Shown: positions 16,821 through 25,890 of the stretch, piece by piece
Layout of the letters: each line of letters starts with the position of its first letter
How positions within the stretch are numbered: the first letter of the stretch is position 1
From: CAYJGN01 sp964369635
GTDB taxonomy: Bacteria; Bacillota; Clostridia; Oscillospirales; Ruminococcaceae
Reading direction: 5' to 3'
DNA length: 59,419 bases
Assembly: GCA_964369635.1 (NCBI GenBank)
Contig: CAYJGN010000004.1
Coordinates: forward strand, 1-59,419
The notes under the pieces: model-generated
Seen by the model: the letters and a program-made list of their open reading frames with translations, nothing else
Databases searched by the model: none
What the model was told of the DNA's origin: nothing
Position numbers and translations under genes: made by a program

Positions 16821-16849
16821 TTGATTATAAACTTTCTTTATTATATAAT
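16821..16849 (+). promoter_or_regulatory. sigma-A promoter of the FkbM gene
   Basis: TTGATT (16821-16826), 17-bp spacer, TATAAT (16844-16849), 36 bases before the start codon. Confidence 0.75.
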
Positions 16850-16885
16850 ATAGCTAAAGTTATTACAATAAGATGGAGTGTAAAA

Positions 16886-17920
16886 TTGAAATTTACCGAT
16901 GATTTTTTAATAGAGAAGATAAAAAACACCAAAAAACCGATTTATATCTATGGGATGGGTAATGGTGCTGTTAAACTGCTAAAGATACTAAAAGAGCTTG
17001 GTCGAGAGGCAGAGGGGATTTTTGCAAGTGATGAATTTGTCCGCGGACAGAATTTTTGCGGATATACCGTGACAAAGCTTTGCGATATTCCAAAAGATGC
17101 CTTTATTTTGCAGGCTTTTGGAAGCTGCATTGGTGAGGTTTTAGAGCGGATAAAAATGATATCGCAAAGTTTTGAATATTATGCTCCCGAAATGCCGCTT
17201 TTTGGCGAGGGATTTTTATACGATAGAGATTACTTAAAAAATAACATTGAAAAAATCAATCGACTATATAATTTGCTCTATGATGATTTTAGCAAAATGG
17301 TTTTTGAATGCTGTATAAACCATGCGATTTCGGGTAAAATCGAATATCTGTTTATGGCACAAAGCGATAAAAGCGAGATATATAATGATATTTTAGATAA
17401 CAGCCAGACGGGATACCTCGACTGCGGAGGGTACGATGGAGATACCGTTTTAGAATATATTAAATACAAAGGCATACCCAAAAAGATAATAGCGGTTGAA
17501 CCCCACCCGAAAAACTTTGCAAAACTTCAAAAAAACACCTCGCATATTGATAATATTGATCTTTTAAATGTTGGGATCTATGATAAAGATAGCAGTATAT
17601 CATTCACAAAAGACGCAGGACGCCATTCTGCGGTAGCTGAGGATGGGAAAATAGAGATACCAACTAAAACGCTCGATGATATTGCAATTGATGGTATTTC
17701 GTTTATAAAGCTCGACGTTGAAGGGTGCGAGCGAGAGGCTCTTTTAGGAGGGATAAAAACGCTAAAACAAAAACCAAATCTTCTTGTTGCTTGTTATCAT
17801 AAGATGGGGGATTTATGGAATATACCGCTCCTTATAAATGAGATAAACCCAGAATATAAATTATACCTTCGCAGACAGAGCTACCTGCCAAATTGGGAGT
17901 GCAATATTATAGCAATTTAG
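16886..17920 (+). CDS. FkbM family SAM-dependent methyltransferase with N-terminal Rossmann-like domain
   Basis: 344 residues. The C-terminal half (about 165-325) is an FkbM methyltransferase: SAM loop YLDCGGYDGDTV, acidic IIAVEPHPKNF, IPTKTLDDI and FIKLDVEGCEREALLGG. The N-terminal part (IYIYGMGNGAVKLLKIL, then GIFASDEFVRGQNFCGYTV) looks like a small nucleotide-binding Rossmann fold seen in glycan-modifying proteins. Such two-domain proteins usually methylate sugars of surface glycans, but the acceptor is unknown here. The start is TTG at 16886, with GGAGTG 8 bases before it. It lies between the phosphohexomutase and the large membrane proteins, consistent with envelope work. Confidence 0.82.
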   Translation: MKFTDDFLIEKIKNTKKPIYIYGMGNGAVKLLKILKELGREAEGIFASDEFVRGQNFCGYTVTKLCDIPKDAFILQAFGSCIGEVLERIKMISQSFEYYAPEMPLFGEGFLYDRDYLKNNIEKINRLYNLLYDDFSKMVFECCINHAISGKIEYLFMAQSDKSEIYNDILDNSQTGYLDCGGYDGDTVLEYIKYKGIPKKIIAVEPHPKNFAKLQKNTSHIDNIDLLNVGIYDKDSSISFTKDAGRHSAVAEDGKIEIPTKTLDDIAIDGISFIKLDVEGCEREALLGGIKTLKQKPNLLVACYHKMGDLWNIPLLINEINPEYKLYLRRQSYLPNWECNIIAI

Positions 17921-17940
17921 AAGGATTTATTCGATAATAA

Positions 17941-17969
17941 TTGCAGAAAACTAACGAATATTATATAAT
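17941..17969 (+). promoter_or_regulatory. sigma-A promoter of the membrane-protein pair
   Basis: TTGCAG (17941-17946), 17-bp spacer, TATAAT (17964-17969), 38 bases before the ATG at 18008. Confidence 0.75.
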
Positions 17970-18007
17970 ATATAAAGCTATGATAAATTCTGCGCCTGAG
18001 GTATTAA

Positions 18008-20074
18008 ATGATAAGTTTTAACGAGAGACAAAAGAATATTGCGAAAATTCTGCTCTGTATTGGAATAGGGCTTGCTTTTTATATTTTTGCGATAACATCA
18101 TCTCTCTCTTACGAAACAAATGATGATCCAGCATCAATGATTTTACTTGGTAAAGAGGGTAGCTTTTTCTCTCCTCTCTTTGCAAAACCTTTATCTTTGC
18201 TCATCTCGGTACTCTATGGACTTTCAGGGCAAACACCATGGTGGATTTATATAACTTTAATAACAATATCAGCATCTCTTGGCGCAGTGATATATGTTAT
18301 ACTGCGAAGATTTAAGCTGCATAATGCGGTTTTTATCTCACTTGCGGTAATTTTCTTTTTTTTGGTAACTGCAATAGACGAAATAAATTTCACAAGGACA
18401 GCGGCTACTGCTGCAGTTGCGGGAATAGCGCTTATAGTACAGGGGATATCGGAATTTAAAATTAATAGAGTCGTATCTCTTTTTTTTGTTATATTCGGAA
18501 CGCTTATCTGGCTATGGGGCGCTATGATTAGAGATCAAATCGCCTTTGCGGTGATACCATTTGCCGGTCTTTTTCTTGTTTTAGATATACTAAGTAAGCG
18601 CGATAATTTTAAGCTAAATCAGTTTATCAGCGATGCAAAAGAGCCTGTTATAATCGCTTTATCGGCGCTGCTCATTGGCATACTTATATTGTTTTTGAGC
18701 GGCCTTCTCTATACAAAAGAAGAGCGCCAAAGCATTGAATATTATAAGGCGCGCATTTCAGTTCAAGATTATGCAGATAATTATCCAAGTTATGAAGAGG
18801 CTATGGAGGAATATAAAGCACTCGGTATATCAGAAAACGACTATACATTAATTTTTACCGACTGGACTACCGAAGACCCCGATTTCTTCACAACCGAGCT
18901 ATTTCTCGCGATGCGCCAAAACCTCTATGAAGAAACCGGTTTTATAAAGTCGATTGAAATAGCTTTCAACTATATGATAAACGATAGGTATGCAAGGGTT
19001 TTAATAGCTGTTTTTTTATCACTTATAATCCTCTCGCGCAAAAAACGAATTGGATTAATAGTTATGTTTTCAGTTCTTTTTGCATATATTTGCCTCCTTG
19101 CCTTTTTGGGGAGAGTTGAGGGAAGGGTGGTGGAGCCTGCTCTTCTCTATGCTGTTGTGTTTGCGGGGTTATATAGTGATATCCGCTTTGAGGGCAGAGA
19201 TATCCTAAAAAAAGCGAAATCGGGAGCGATAATAGCTCTTTGTGCAGTATTGCTAATTTTCGGCTTGTTGCCTATTATTAGAAAATGGGGCGAAGGGCTG
19301 AATGGTGAGCTTGCAGTTGACCATAAGGTGGGTAACTATAATTTAAACGCCCATAATTTTTACAATATGATAGCTGAAAATAAAAATGAAATGTATCTCC
19401 TGCCGATTATGAACTCTTTAGAGCTTCTGCCATCTGAGCGGATTTCACCAAAATATCAGCCGGATATAACGAGATTTGATAATTTGTTTTTTCTCGGCGG
19501 GTGGGATGCAAGAATTCCTATAAACTATCAAGGAATGGCAGAATATGGAGTTTCAAATCCTATACAGGCGATATATAGCAACAAAAATGTTTTATCAGGG
19601 TATGATGAGCAACTTGATATCTACCTTCGAGAGCATTATGGACAAGAGCTTTCGCTCTCACTTGCAAAATATATTACTCAAGAATCAGGATTAAAATATG
19701 GCTTTTTCCAATACTCTATGCCGATCTTGGGTGAAATATCAGAGTATTCGCAAGGGGATATATTTATAGAAAGCTATTATTATATTGATAATTCCGATGA
19801 TCTATATGTGGCACCAGGCGGTGGCGCGCTTTATCTAAGCGGTGCATTGGGAAAAGATGGAGCGAAGGAATATCAAGAGCTTTTTCTAAATATAGAGACT
19901 ATTGATGGGCGGCTATCATACAGGATTTTTGTTGATGATAAAGGGGAGTTTTTATGCCGTGCATTTCATATAACGGAAGAGATGATATCATCATCTGAAG
20001 TTTGTATAGTTGCCAAAACGAGCGATGGGGAATATATAAAAATACAAGATTTGGGTGAGTATATTGAGATTTAA
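18008..20074 (+). CDS. large polytopic membrane protein, unknown function (paralogue 1)
   Basis: 688 residues that I do not recognise as a named family. There are about 11-12 hydrophobic spans in the first 425 residues, then a soluble C-terminal domain of about 250. After the first span comes SYETNDDPASMILLGKEG; the acidic END/NDD in the first outside loop is the kind of motif seen in membrane glycosyltransferases (GT-C-like), but that is only an analogy. A long loop (about 235-315) has EYYKARISVQDYADNYPSYEEA and DWTTEDPDFFTTELF, conserved in the next gene. The C-terminal part has FLGGWDARIP. TGAGGT precedes the ATG. It overlaps the next gene by 20 bp and is probably cotranscribed. Confidence 0.8.
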   Translation: MISFNERQKNIAKILLCIGIGLAFYIFAITSSLSYETNDDPASMILLGKEGSFFSPLFAKPLSLLISVLYGLSGQTPWWIYITLITISASLGAVIYVILRRFKLHNAVFISLAVIFFFLVTAIDEINFTRTAATAAVAGIALIVQGISEFKINRVVSLFFVIFGTLIWLWGAMIRDQIAFAVIPFAGLFLVLDILSKRDNFKLNQFISDAKEPVIIALSALLIGILILFLSGLLYTKEERQSIEYYKARISVQDYADNYPSYEEAMEEYKALGISENDYTLIFTDWTTEDPDFFTTELFLAMRQNLYEETGFIKSIEIAFNYMINDRYARVLIAVFLSLIILSRKKRIGLIVMFSVLFAYICLLAFLGRVEGRVVEPALLYAVVFAGLYSDIRFEGRDILKKAKSGAIIALCAVLLIFGLLPIIRKWGEGLNGELAVDHKVGNYNLNAHNFYNMIAENKNEMYLLPIMNSLELLPSERISPKYQPDITRFDNLFFLGGWDARIPINYQGMAEYGVSNPIQAIYSNKNVLSGYDEQLDIYLREHYGQELSLSLAKYITQESGLKYGFFQYSMPILGEISEYSQGDIFIESYYYIDNSDDLYVAPGGGALYLSGALGKDGAKEYQELFLNIETIDGRLSYRIFVDDKGEFLCRAFHITEEMISSSEVCIVAKTSDGEYIKIQDLGEYIEI

Positions 20075-22226
20075 AAGAGCGAAGAAAGAGAGCGGCTTCG
20101 ATATTGATTGGAGTTTGTTTTTGAAAAAAGCTGCAAAAAATATAATAAACCTTGCTATTCCGGTAGTTATGGGTCTTGTTTGCTATTATGTTTTTTTGCA
20201 TATAGGTCTTTATTTTGAAACAAACGATGATCCAGCGGCGCTGTTTATGTTGTCGGCAGAGGGACAAAATTTCACAATGATTTTTTCAAAGCCTTTATCG
20301 ACTCTTATATCGAGTCTTATCTCTGCCTATCCGACCATTCCTGTTTGGACGTTTGTAACACTTATCACGATAACAGTCTCGCTAATTATCTGTCTTTTTG
20401 TCCTTCGTCTGCGTCTGCGGCCGATTTTGTTTTGGCCGATTTCGATTTTTGTTATATTATTTTTTACCGCTACAACAGTTGTTCAGATAAACTTCACAAG
20501 AACAGCAGCAGCGGCGGCAGTTGCAGGTGTTATGCTTATTTTGCAGGGTATAATTACCTTTGAAAAAAAGGGAGCTTCGGCAAAAGTTTGCTCGATAATT
20601 GAGGTTTTGTTCGGGGTGGCTGTTTGGTTTTGGGGTGCTATGATAAGAGACCTTATCGCATATCTAATCCTTCCGTTTGCCGGTCTTTTTATCCTATTTT
20701 ACGCACTCACAAGAACTGACAAACTAAGCATAAAGCAGTTTTTTATAAATATTCGAATTCCGATAATAATATCTGCTGCAGCGCTTATTGCAGCGGTAAT
20801 AGCTACTGTTGTTTCATATAATATGTTTACCGCAGAAGAGCGCGATGCAATAGAGCATTATAAAGCGCGTGGTGCGGTGCAAGATTATACCGAAAACTAC
20901 CCAACTTATGAAGAAGCGGAGGATGAATATCGCTCACTTGGGATAACTGAAAATGAATACTATATGATTTTCGTCGGGTGGACAACTGAAGATACAAATT
21001 TCTTCACAACCGAGTTATATACCGAGATGCGAGAAAACCTATATACCGAAAATAGCCTGTTCGAAGGGATAGATATGGCAGTAGACTATCTTCGGGGTAA
21101 AGGTGATATGTTTCTTTTTGCTGCCCTGTTCATTTTAGCCATATTGATTCATGCAAAAGGTATGAAGAAACTGTATCTGCCGGTATTTCTTTTTTGCGCC
21201 TTTGCTTATATCGTCTTTTTAGCTATACAGGGAAGGATACTTCCGCGAGCGGTAGACCCTGTCTTTTTATATATAATTTTAATAGCAACGATGCTAATTG
21301 GAGAAAACAACCAAGGTGAAGGTACTAAAAGATTAAATAGGATAGAAGCGGTAGCGTCATTTCTTATGGTTTTAATATTAGCGGTTTTCACCTTTCCGAT
21401 ATTTAGCAGTATTTTCAAAGGATTTAATGAAAATATTAAGAAGGCAGAGGATGAATATTTCGGACAAGAATATCCGCAAGTTGCCACTCTGTTCTATGAT
21501 TATTTAGAGAAAAATAGCGATACTGCATATCTGCTGACAATAAGCGATGGTATAACATTTATGCCCTCAACTAACATTCCAATTTTTATTCCAACTGATG
21601 CAAAAACAGCAGAAAATCTCTTCTTTCTTGGCGGTTGGGATGTTAGAAGTCCCGCGACCTACGATAGGCTTCTGAAATATGATATAGATAATCCATTAGA
21701 GGCGCTAATTGAAAATCAAAACACCCTCACAGTTTACAGCCTAAGGTTGCACGACTATCTAATTGATCATTATGGTGCAGATATATCGGTATCAATGATT
21801 GAAACCGCCGAACTATCAAATGGAATACGACTTGATTTTGTGAAGTTTACAAGACCGCTTAGCGAAATTATAGAGCCGATAGATGAAGAAAATGCGCAGA
21901 TAAACGAGGTGGATATTTCGCAGTTTTTCTATGCAGAGTTACCTGAGGGGTATGTAAATGTTCCAACGAGTGATACCCTTAATATCAAGGGTATGTTAAA
22001 TGAAGAGCAGCTTTTGAGATATCAGGAGCTCTATCTAAATATCGAGACGAAAGATGGCAGAACATCTTATGGAATTTTTATAGAGCCCGATGGCAGCTTT
22101 GAATGCTATGCATTTGGCCCTGATATAGATATTCTAAACGAAAGCATTGAGATAAGCCTCGTTGCAAGAGATATATCTGGAGAGCTTATAGTGACAAATA
22201 TATTGACCGAGTTTTTTATGCAATAA
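20055..22226 (+). CDS. large polytopic membrane protein, unknown function (paralogue 2)
   Basis: 723 residues, clearly homologous to the preceding gene over its full length. It shares FETNDDPAAL after the first span, RTAAAAAVAGVMLILQGI, WGAMIRDLIAY, EHYKARGAVQDYTENYPTYEEA, WTTEDTNFFTTELY, FLGGWDVRSPATY and ELYLNIETKDGRTSYGIF. Again about 12 spans are followed by a C-terminal extracytoplasmic domain, with a longer cytoplasmic N-terminus rich in Lys/Arg. The start could be GTG 20055 or TTG 20064, and neither has a strong ribosome site, which suggests translational coupling to the upstream gene. The tandem duplication points to a two-subunit or two-substrate system. A terminator follows 15 bases after the stop. 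Confidence 0.8.
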   Translation: MSILRFKRAKKESGFDIDWSLFLKKAAKNIINLAIPVVMGLVCYYVFLHIGLYFETNDDPAALFMLSAEGQNFTMIFSKPLSTLISSLISAYPTIPVWTFVTLITITVSLIICLFVLRLRLRPILFWPISIFVILFFTATTVVQINFTRTAAAAAVAGVMLILQGIITFEKKGASAKVCSIIEVLFGVAVWFWGAMIRDLIAYLILPFAGLFILFYALTRTDKLSIKQFFINIRIPIIISAAALIAAVIATVVSYNMFTAEERDAIEHYKARGAVQDYTENYPTYEEAEDEYRSLGITENEYYMIFVGWTTEDTNFFTTELYTEMRENLYTENSLFEGIDMAVDYLRGKGDMFLFAALFILAILIHAKGMKKLYLPVFLFCAFAYIVFLAIQGRILPRAVDPVFLYIILIATMLIGENNQGEGTKRLNRIEAVASFLMVLILAVFTFPIFSSIFKGFNENIKKAEDEYFGQEYPQVATLFYDYLEKNSDTAYLLTISDGITFMPSTNIPIFIPTDAKTAENLFFLGGWDVRSPATYDRLLKYDIDNPLEALIENQNTLTVYSLRLHDYLIDHYGADISVSMIETAELSNGIRLDFVKFTRPLSEIIEPIDEENAQINEVDISQFFYAELPEGYVNVPTSDTLNIKGMLNEEQLLRYQELYLNIETKDGRTSYGIFIEPDGSFECYAFGPDIDILNESIEISLVARDISGELIVTNILTEFFMQ

Positions 22227-22240
22227 GAGATGCAAAAATT

Positions 22241-22275
22241 AAAAGCGATGTGAGATTATATCACATCGCTTTTTA
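22241..22275 (+). terminator. terminator of the membrane-protein pair
   Basis: AAAAGCGATGTGA (22241-22253), 7-nt loop, complement 22261-22273, TT. It may also end the convergent sortase gene. Confidence 0.85.
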
Positions 22276-22296
22276 AAATTTAGGTAAAATTTTATA

Positions 22297-23151
22297 TTAG
22301 CTATTTAGAAAAGCTTTCGCTATACCGTAGCTTTTTTTATTAATTTGCTTTCCGATTACCATATATCTGTTATCAGATGACTCGCCAGCCATCATGCAAG
22401 TCGAGAGGACGAGAAGGTTATCATCAGTGGAAACATCCTCTAAGTTTCTATAAGCTGTTTCGTCGGGCAGATTTGCTATATGGTCGATAAAACTCTGGAT
22501 ATCTGCTTCGTTTGTCTGATCGCGGACAGAATAGCTATTGTTTTCAAGATCGATGTTATAAAGAACATTGTAGTTATCATTTATAACGGTAGCGACAACC
22601 TCATAAATATAGTTTCCACTTGGGGTGTTCATATAAATATACTTATGGTCATCAAGGTAGCCTTCAGTTCGGTAGTTATGAAGTTCGGTGAAAAAAACTG
22701 CACGCTCAGGCGCCATACCACTTATATAATGCCCATAAATAACGGTTATTGGGTCTTGCAGACTATCGCTGTTTAGCATATCTGAAAAGAGAGCGCCAAA
22801 CGGGTCATATTCACCCTCGAAATTGGTCGTGAGATATTTTATATTATCAACACCACGCATTATAGGGTAGCTTATATTGGTATCTGGAATTTGCATATAT
22901 CCTAAAGTATCGCTATTTTGAGATGCAAGATTTGCAAGGTCAATATCATCTGATAAGGCAGACTGATAATCAACATCAGTTATAAAAAAGATATCTTCGC
23001 TTGATTTTGGATTATCTGATAAAGGCTCGCTCTCTGCAAAAACTTTAAGCGGTGTTGCTTGTGAAATAACCGCAAAGACAATGAAAATAACAGCGGCTAA
23101 AAATGCTTTTAATCTTCTATTTATAGATGATTTATGTGATGTTTGAGACAT
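22297..23151 (-). CDS. srtB: class B sortase
   Basis: A 284-residue cysteine transpeptidase that links surface proteins to the cell wall. The N-terminus is a basic stretch plus one hydrophobic anchor (about 17-36). The catalytic domain starts near residue 80 with LGYMQIPDTNISYPIM, typical of class B. The catalytic triad is visible: His141 in VIYGHYISG, Cys252 in LVLSTCMMAG and Arg262 in DNRYMVIG. The helix region between the two last beta strands (about 200-240) also fits class B. AGGAG is 7 bases upstream of the ATG. It is divergent from a secreted protein gene that ends in a sorting-motif-like SPSTG and may be its partner. Confidence 0.9.
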   Translation of the reverse strand: MSQTSHKSSINRRLKAFLAAVIFIVFAVISQATPLKVFAESEPLSDNPKSSEDIFFITDVDYQSALSDDIDLANLASQNSDTLGYMQIPDTNISYPIMRGVDNIKYLTTNFEGEYDPFGALFSDMLNSDSLQDPITVIYGHYISGMAPERAVFFTELHNYRTEGYLDDHKYIYMNTPSGNYIYEVVATVINDNYNVLYNIDLENNSYSVRDQTNEADIQSFIDHIANLPDETAYRNLEDVSTDDNLLVLSTCMMAGESSDNRYMVIGKQINKKSYGIAKAFLNS

Positions 23152-23177
23152 AAAAAAACTCCTAAAACTTTTTTAGT

Positions 23178-23206
23178 ATTTTATCATAAAAAGAAAGGCT
23201 TGTCAA
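23178..23206 (-). promoter_or_regulatory. sigma-A promoter of srtB
   Basis: Minus strand TTGACA (23206-23201), 17-bp spacer, TAAAAT (23183-23178). Consensus -35. Confidence 0.8.
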
Positions 23207-23276
23207 AAGAGAGGAAATTAGCAAAAGCAATAAGAAAAATTTGGTTAAAATAACGATTGAAAAATAAGAAAAATTG

Positions 23277-23305
23277 TTGAATAAAATGTTTTAGTAAAGT
23301 ATACT
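23277..23305 (+). promoter_or_regulatory. sigma-A promoter of the secreted protein gene
   Basis: TTGAAT (23277-23282), 17-bp spacer, TATACT (23300-23305), 38 bases before the ATG. Confidence 0.7.
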
Positions 23306-23343
23306 TATTATATGCAGAAAATACTAAAATAAAGGAGAAAAAA

Positions 23344-24627
23344 ATGATTAAAAACAGAGCAAAGAGACTTTTGGCAGTTGCAATGATAATGGCAATGATT
23401 TTAGCAATGCAGATTCCAGCGTTTGCGGCACCACTTTCAAGTTTTAGTATATCAATTGAAAAAGTTGCCGACCCACTTACAAATCCAGGTAAGATGATAT
23501 TAAATGTTGATGCAGATGAGTGGAATGGAACAACCTCACCAGAAGGAACTCTTACAATAGGGTATTTTACTACCGACCCTTCGAATATTACTTATGTAAA
23601 TGGTGCGGGTACAGCGGTAGATGCAACTTTTACCGGTTATAGCATGGAGCATGATATAGTACCGGTAACAACAGATATAACTTGGAGAGCAACTTTTACC
23701 GACACTGCAAATGAAATTTCAACAGCTCAGATTACCATTTTTAAAATTGTTGAAGATGAAAATAGTAGTGGTATGCATATAAGAGTTGCGTCGAATTATT
23801 CCACAAACAATATTGAGGTAATAGTTGATGGTATTCGAGAGCATTCAACCGGTGAAATAGTTATTATGCAATCGGTTAATGGTGCAACACCAACAGAATT
23901 TGCAAGAGAAACTGTTAATGGTACTTATGGTAGTGTTACTCGAGTAATAGTTCCAACAGAGCAAACAACATATTCTTTTAGCTATACGCCAGACTCTACA
24001 GCCGAAGCTTATGGGTATGCTATGCGGACAGGCTCTATGACATTTGACCCAACTCTTATAGGAACACTTCCTCTTGCAACAGTTCCAGAATATGATGTTT
24101 CGGCGATAGATATAACTGTGCCGGATGTGGCGGCGGCTGCAGCTGGCTTAGCAACAGGTGCTGCAAATATCACAGTTGATATAACTGATTTAACAGCTAC
24201 TCAAATTCTTATGGATACCGTTAGAACAGCGGGAAGTGGTATGCCTTCACCGATACCTACAAGTGGAACACTTATAGCGGCTCATGGCTTAAGATACCAC
24301 TCATCTGACCCAGCTTTTGATTTTAGCGCTATACCGAATGCGTTTAACAATATCCAATACACAACACTTACTTATAGTGGTCTTAAAGCAGGTGATAGGG
24401 TTGCGCTTATGTTGACCAGTATGGATGATTTTTTAGCAACATATTACGCAACAGTTGATGCAAGCGGTAATGCATCGTTTAATGTTTATGGACTTGATGA
24501 AATGCTTGATACCGGCACAGGTTTAAGCGCGAATATAAGAAGCGCTTACCTATATGCAGGACTTTCTGTAACTCCAACTCCATTACCAACACCAGTTCCT
24601 GTTTCACCGTCAACTGGAGTTTATTAA
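23344..24627 (+). CDS. secreted protein of unknown function with SPSTG terminus
   Basis: 427 residues. A clear signal peptide (basic MIKNRAKR, hydrophobic LLAVAMIMAMILAM, cleavage after AFA at about residue 28) is followed by Thr/Ser/Ala-rich sequence likely to form beta-sandwich, Ig-like domains (about 35-140, 140-235 and 290-400). No catalytic motif is recognised. The C-terminus is a Pro/Thr linker TPTPLPTPVPV followed by SPSTGVY and the stop. SPxTG resembles a sortase recognition site, but no hydrophobic helix or basic tail follows. AAAGGAG precedes the ATG. It faces srtB head to head and has its own promoter and terminator. Confidence 0.75.
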   Translation: MIKNRAKRLLAVAMIMAMILAMQIPAFAAPLSSFSISIEKVADPLTNPGKMILNVDADEWNGTTSPEGTLTIGYFTTDPSNITYVNGAGTAVDATFTGYSMEHDIVPVTTDITWRATFTDTANEISTAQITIFKIVEDENSSGMHIRVASNYSTNNIEVIVDGIREHSTGEIVIMQSVNGATPTEFARETVNGTYGSVTRVIVPTEQTTYSFSYTPDSTAEAYGYAMRTGSMTFDPTLIGTLPLATVPEYDVSAIDITVPDVAAAAAGLATGAANITVDITDLTATQILMDTVRTAGSGMPSPIPTSGTLIAAHGLRYHSSDPAFDFSAIPNAFNNIQYTTLTYSGLKAGDRVALMLTSMDDFLATYYATVDASGNASFNVYGLDEMLDTGTGLSANIRSAYLYAGLSVTPTPLPTPVPVSPSTGVY

Positions 24628-24676
24628 GCTATAATAGTTGCAAGGTTTAAGATAATAAAAGATTTTTAGCTCACTT

Positions 24677-25086
24677 AAAAAAACGCCCTTACGGCGGATA
24701 CTCGTAAAGAAACTTGTAACAAAAAGCCCTGTGAATTTAATATTCACAGGGCTTTTTTATTTGAAACTTAATTGTTTAATTGGTAAAACAAAGCTAAGGA
24801 CAAATGCACTAACAAAGCCACATATTCGGAGCTTTTTCTAAAAATACATATCGCGAGTATCGTTCACCGATAGGTGAACAGTCTACTTCGAGCGATATAG
24901 TTATTTTTAAAATGCGAGCAGTCGTGCACGGCGCTCTGGGGTGTGGGGCGAGTGCGCAACGCCCCACGCTTTTGCTACTTTTCGCAGTCGAAAAGTAGAT
25001 GAAAATAGACGCAGTCTATTGAATGAATAAAAAAATTGTAGTTTTAATATTATCTTTATCATTATCCGCCTTACGGGCGTTTTTTT
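24677..25086. repeat. 410-bp non-coding structured region with inverted ends
   Basis: Left end 24677-24697 (A7-CGCCCTTACGGCGG) is nearly the reverse complement of right end 25066-25086 (CCGCCTTACGGGCG-T7). Each end also looks like an outward-facing terminator. Inside are hairpins: 24848-24854/24892-24898 enclosing 24862-24868/24873-24879; 24943-24950/24960-24967; 24975-24984/24989-24998; 25004-25010/25014-25020. No gene is seen in the 519 bp between 24627 and 25147. It could be a small non-autonomous element or a structured RNA. Confidence 0.5.
24721..24758 (+). terminator. terminator after the secreted protein gene
   Basis: A 16-bp stem, AAAAAGCCCTGTGAAT (24721-24736), loop TTAAT, complement 24742-24757, T-run. 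It is within the left part of the structured region. Confidence 0.85.
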
Positions 25087-25146
25087 ATTTCAATTATTAA
25101 CATTTAAAAGATTATCAGCTATAAAAACATCTCTAAAAACTGCTTT

Positions 25147-25890
25147 TTATTTAAGTTCAAGTTTCATAAGCAGGCGGTTTCCAATAAAGCTGAAAGCTAC
25201 TGATGATATTAGGAAGGTTATTATAGTGTGGTATGGGAAAACGCCATTTTTTGTAAACCCAAATGCAAATGCAAGACCATCAAATATAGCGCGCATTATA
25301 TCTTTTGGAATAATCGCTACTATCGTTGTGAAAAAAGATACTATCACCAAAAAAGCAAGAACAAAAGCAAGCCCTACCTTTTTCTTATCATATCTGTTAA
25401 ACAAAATCGTTATGAGATACGAAACAACAGCCACTATAAATGTCGCTAAAAATGTTATGAAAAACTCGGTTAAAATTCCTATCTCTCCTCTGTATATCTG
25501 TCCGAAAATGCCGGTCACTTTAAGTGCATCTGTTAGTGATGAGAAAATTGTTACTAAGCTCATAATTATAGCCGAGAGGATAAATGATGTCGTCAAAAAG
25601 TAAACTATTTGCGCGCGGAATATCTCTTTTCTTGTAAAGCAGTTTTGCATAAACAGCTTAAAATCCTCTGAAAAACCGCTAACGCCGACAAAGCCCATAA
25701 ATATAAGCGACGCTGTTACAAAATCAAAATATCCATAAGTCTCACTATTTGTGCCAGACACCGAAATCGTTACCAGACTAATGCCAAGGGCGCTACAAAA
25801 TATCATAATACCAATAAAAATAGCGATATTTTTAAGGACAATAGACAGCATATATAAAACCATCTTTTTAGTTTTAGCTGATGCGTTCAT
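25147..25890 (-). CDS. ABC transporter permease (ABC-2-like)
   Basis: A 247-residue membrane subunit with about six hydrophobic spans (about 12-40, 58-75, 100-125, 145-170, 180-200, 225-242), no signal peptide and no nucleotide-binding site. Such permeases work with the ATPase encoded just upstream, and the substrate is not evident. FTRKEIFRAQI between spans 2 and 3 resembles the coupling segment of ABC-2-type export permeases. I start at ATG 25890, since AGGAGG (25904-25899) is 8 bases away, whereas ATG 25896 is only 2 bases from it. It overlaps the ATPase gene by 17 bp. Last gene of the gntR-ABC operon. Confidence 0.82.
   Translation of the reverse strand: MNASAKTKKMVLYMLSIVLKNIAIFIGIMIFCSALGISLVTISVSGTNSETYGYFDFVTASLIFMGFVGVSGFSEDFKLFMQNCFTRKEIFRAQIVYFLTTSFILSAIIMSLVTIFSSLTDALKVTGIFGQIYRGEIGILTEFFITFLATFIVAVVSYLITILFNRYDKKKVGLAFVLAFLVIVSFFTTIVAIIPKDIMRAIFDGLAFAFGFTKNGVFPYHTIITFLISSVAFSFIGNRLLMKLELK

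Noticed and set aside
24606..24627. SPSTGVY as a full sortase signal
   Set aside because: No hydrophobic helix or basic tail follows before the stop, so I record it only as a possible lost signal.
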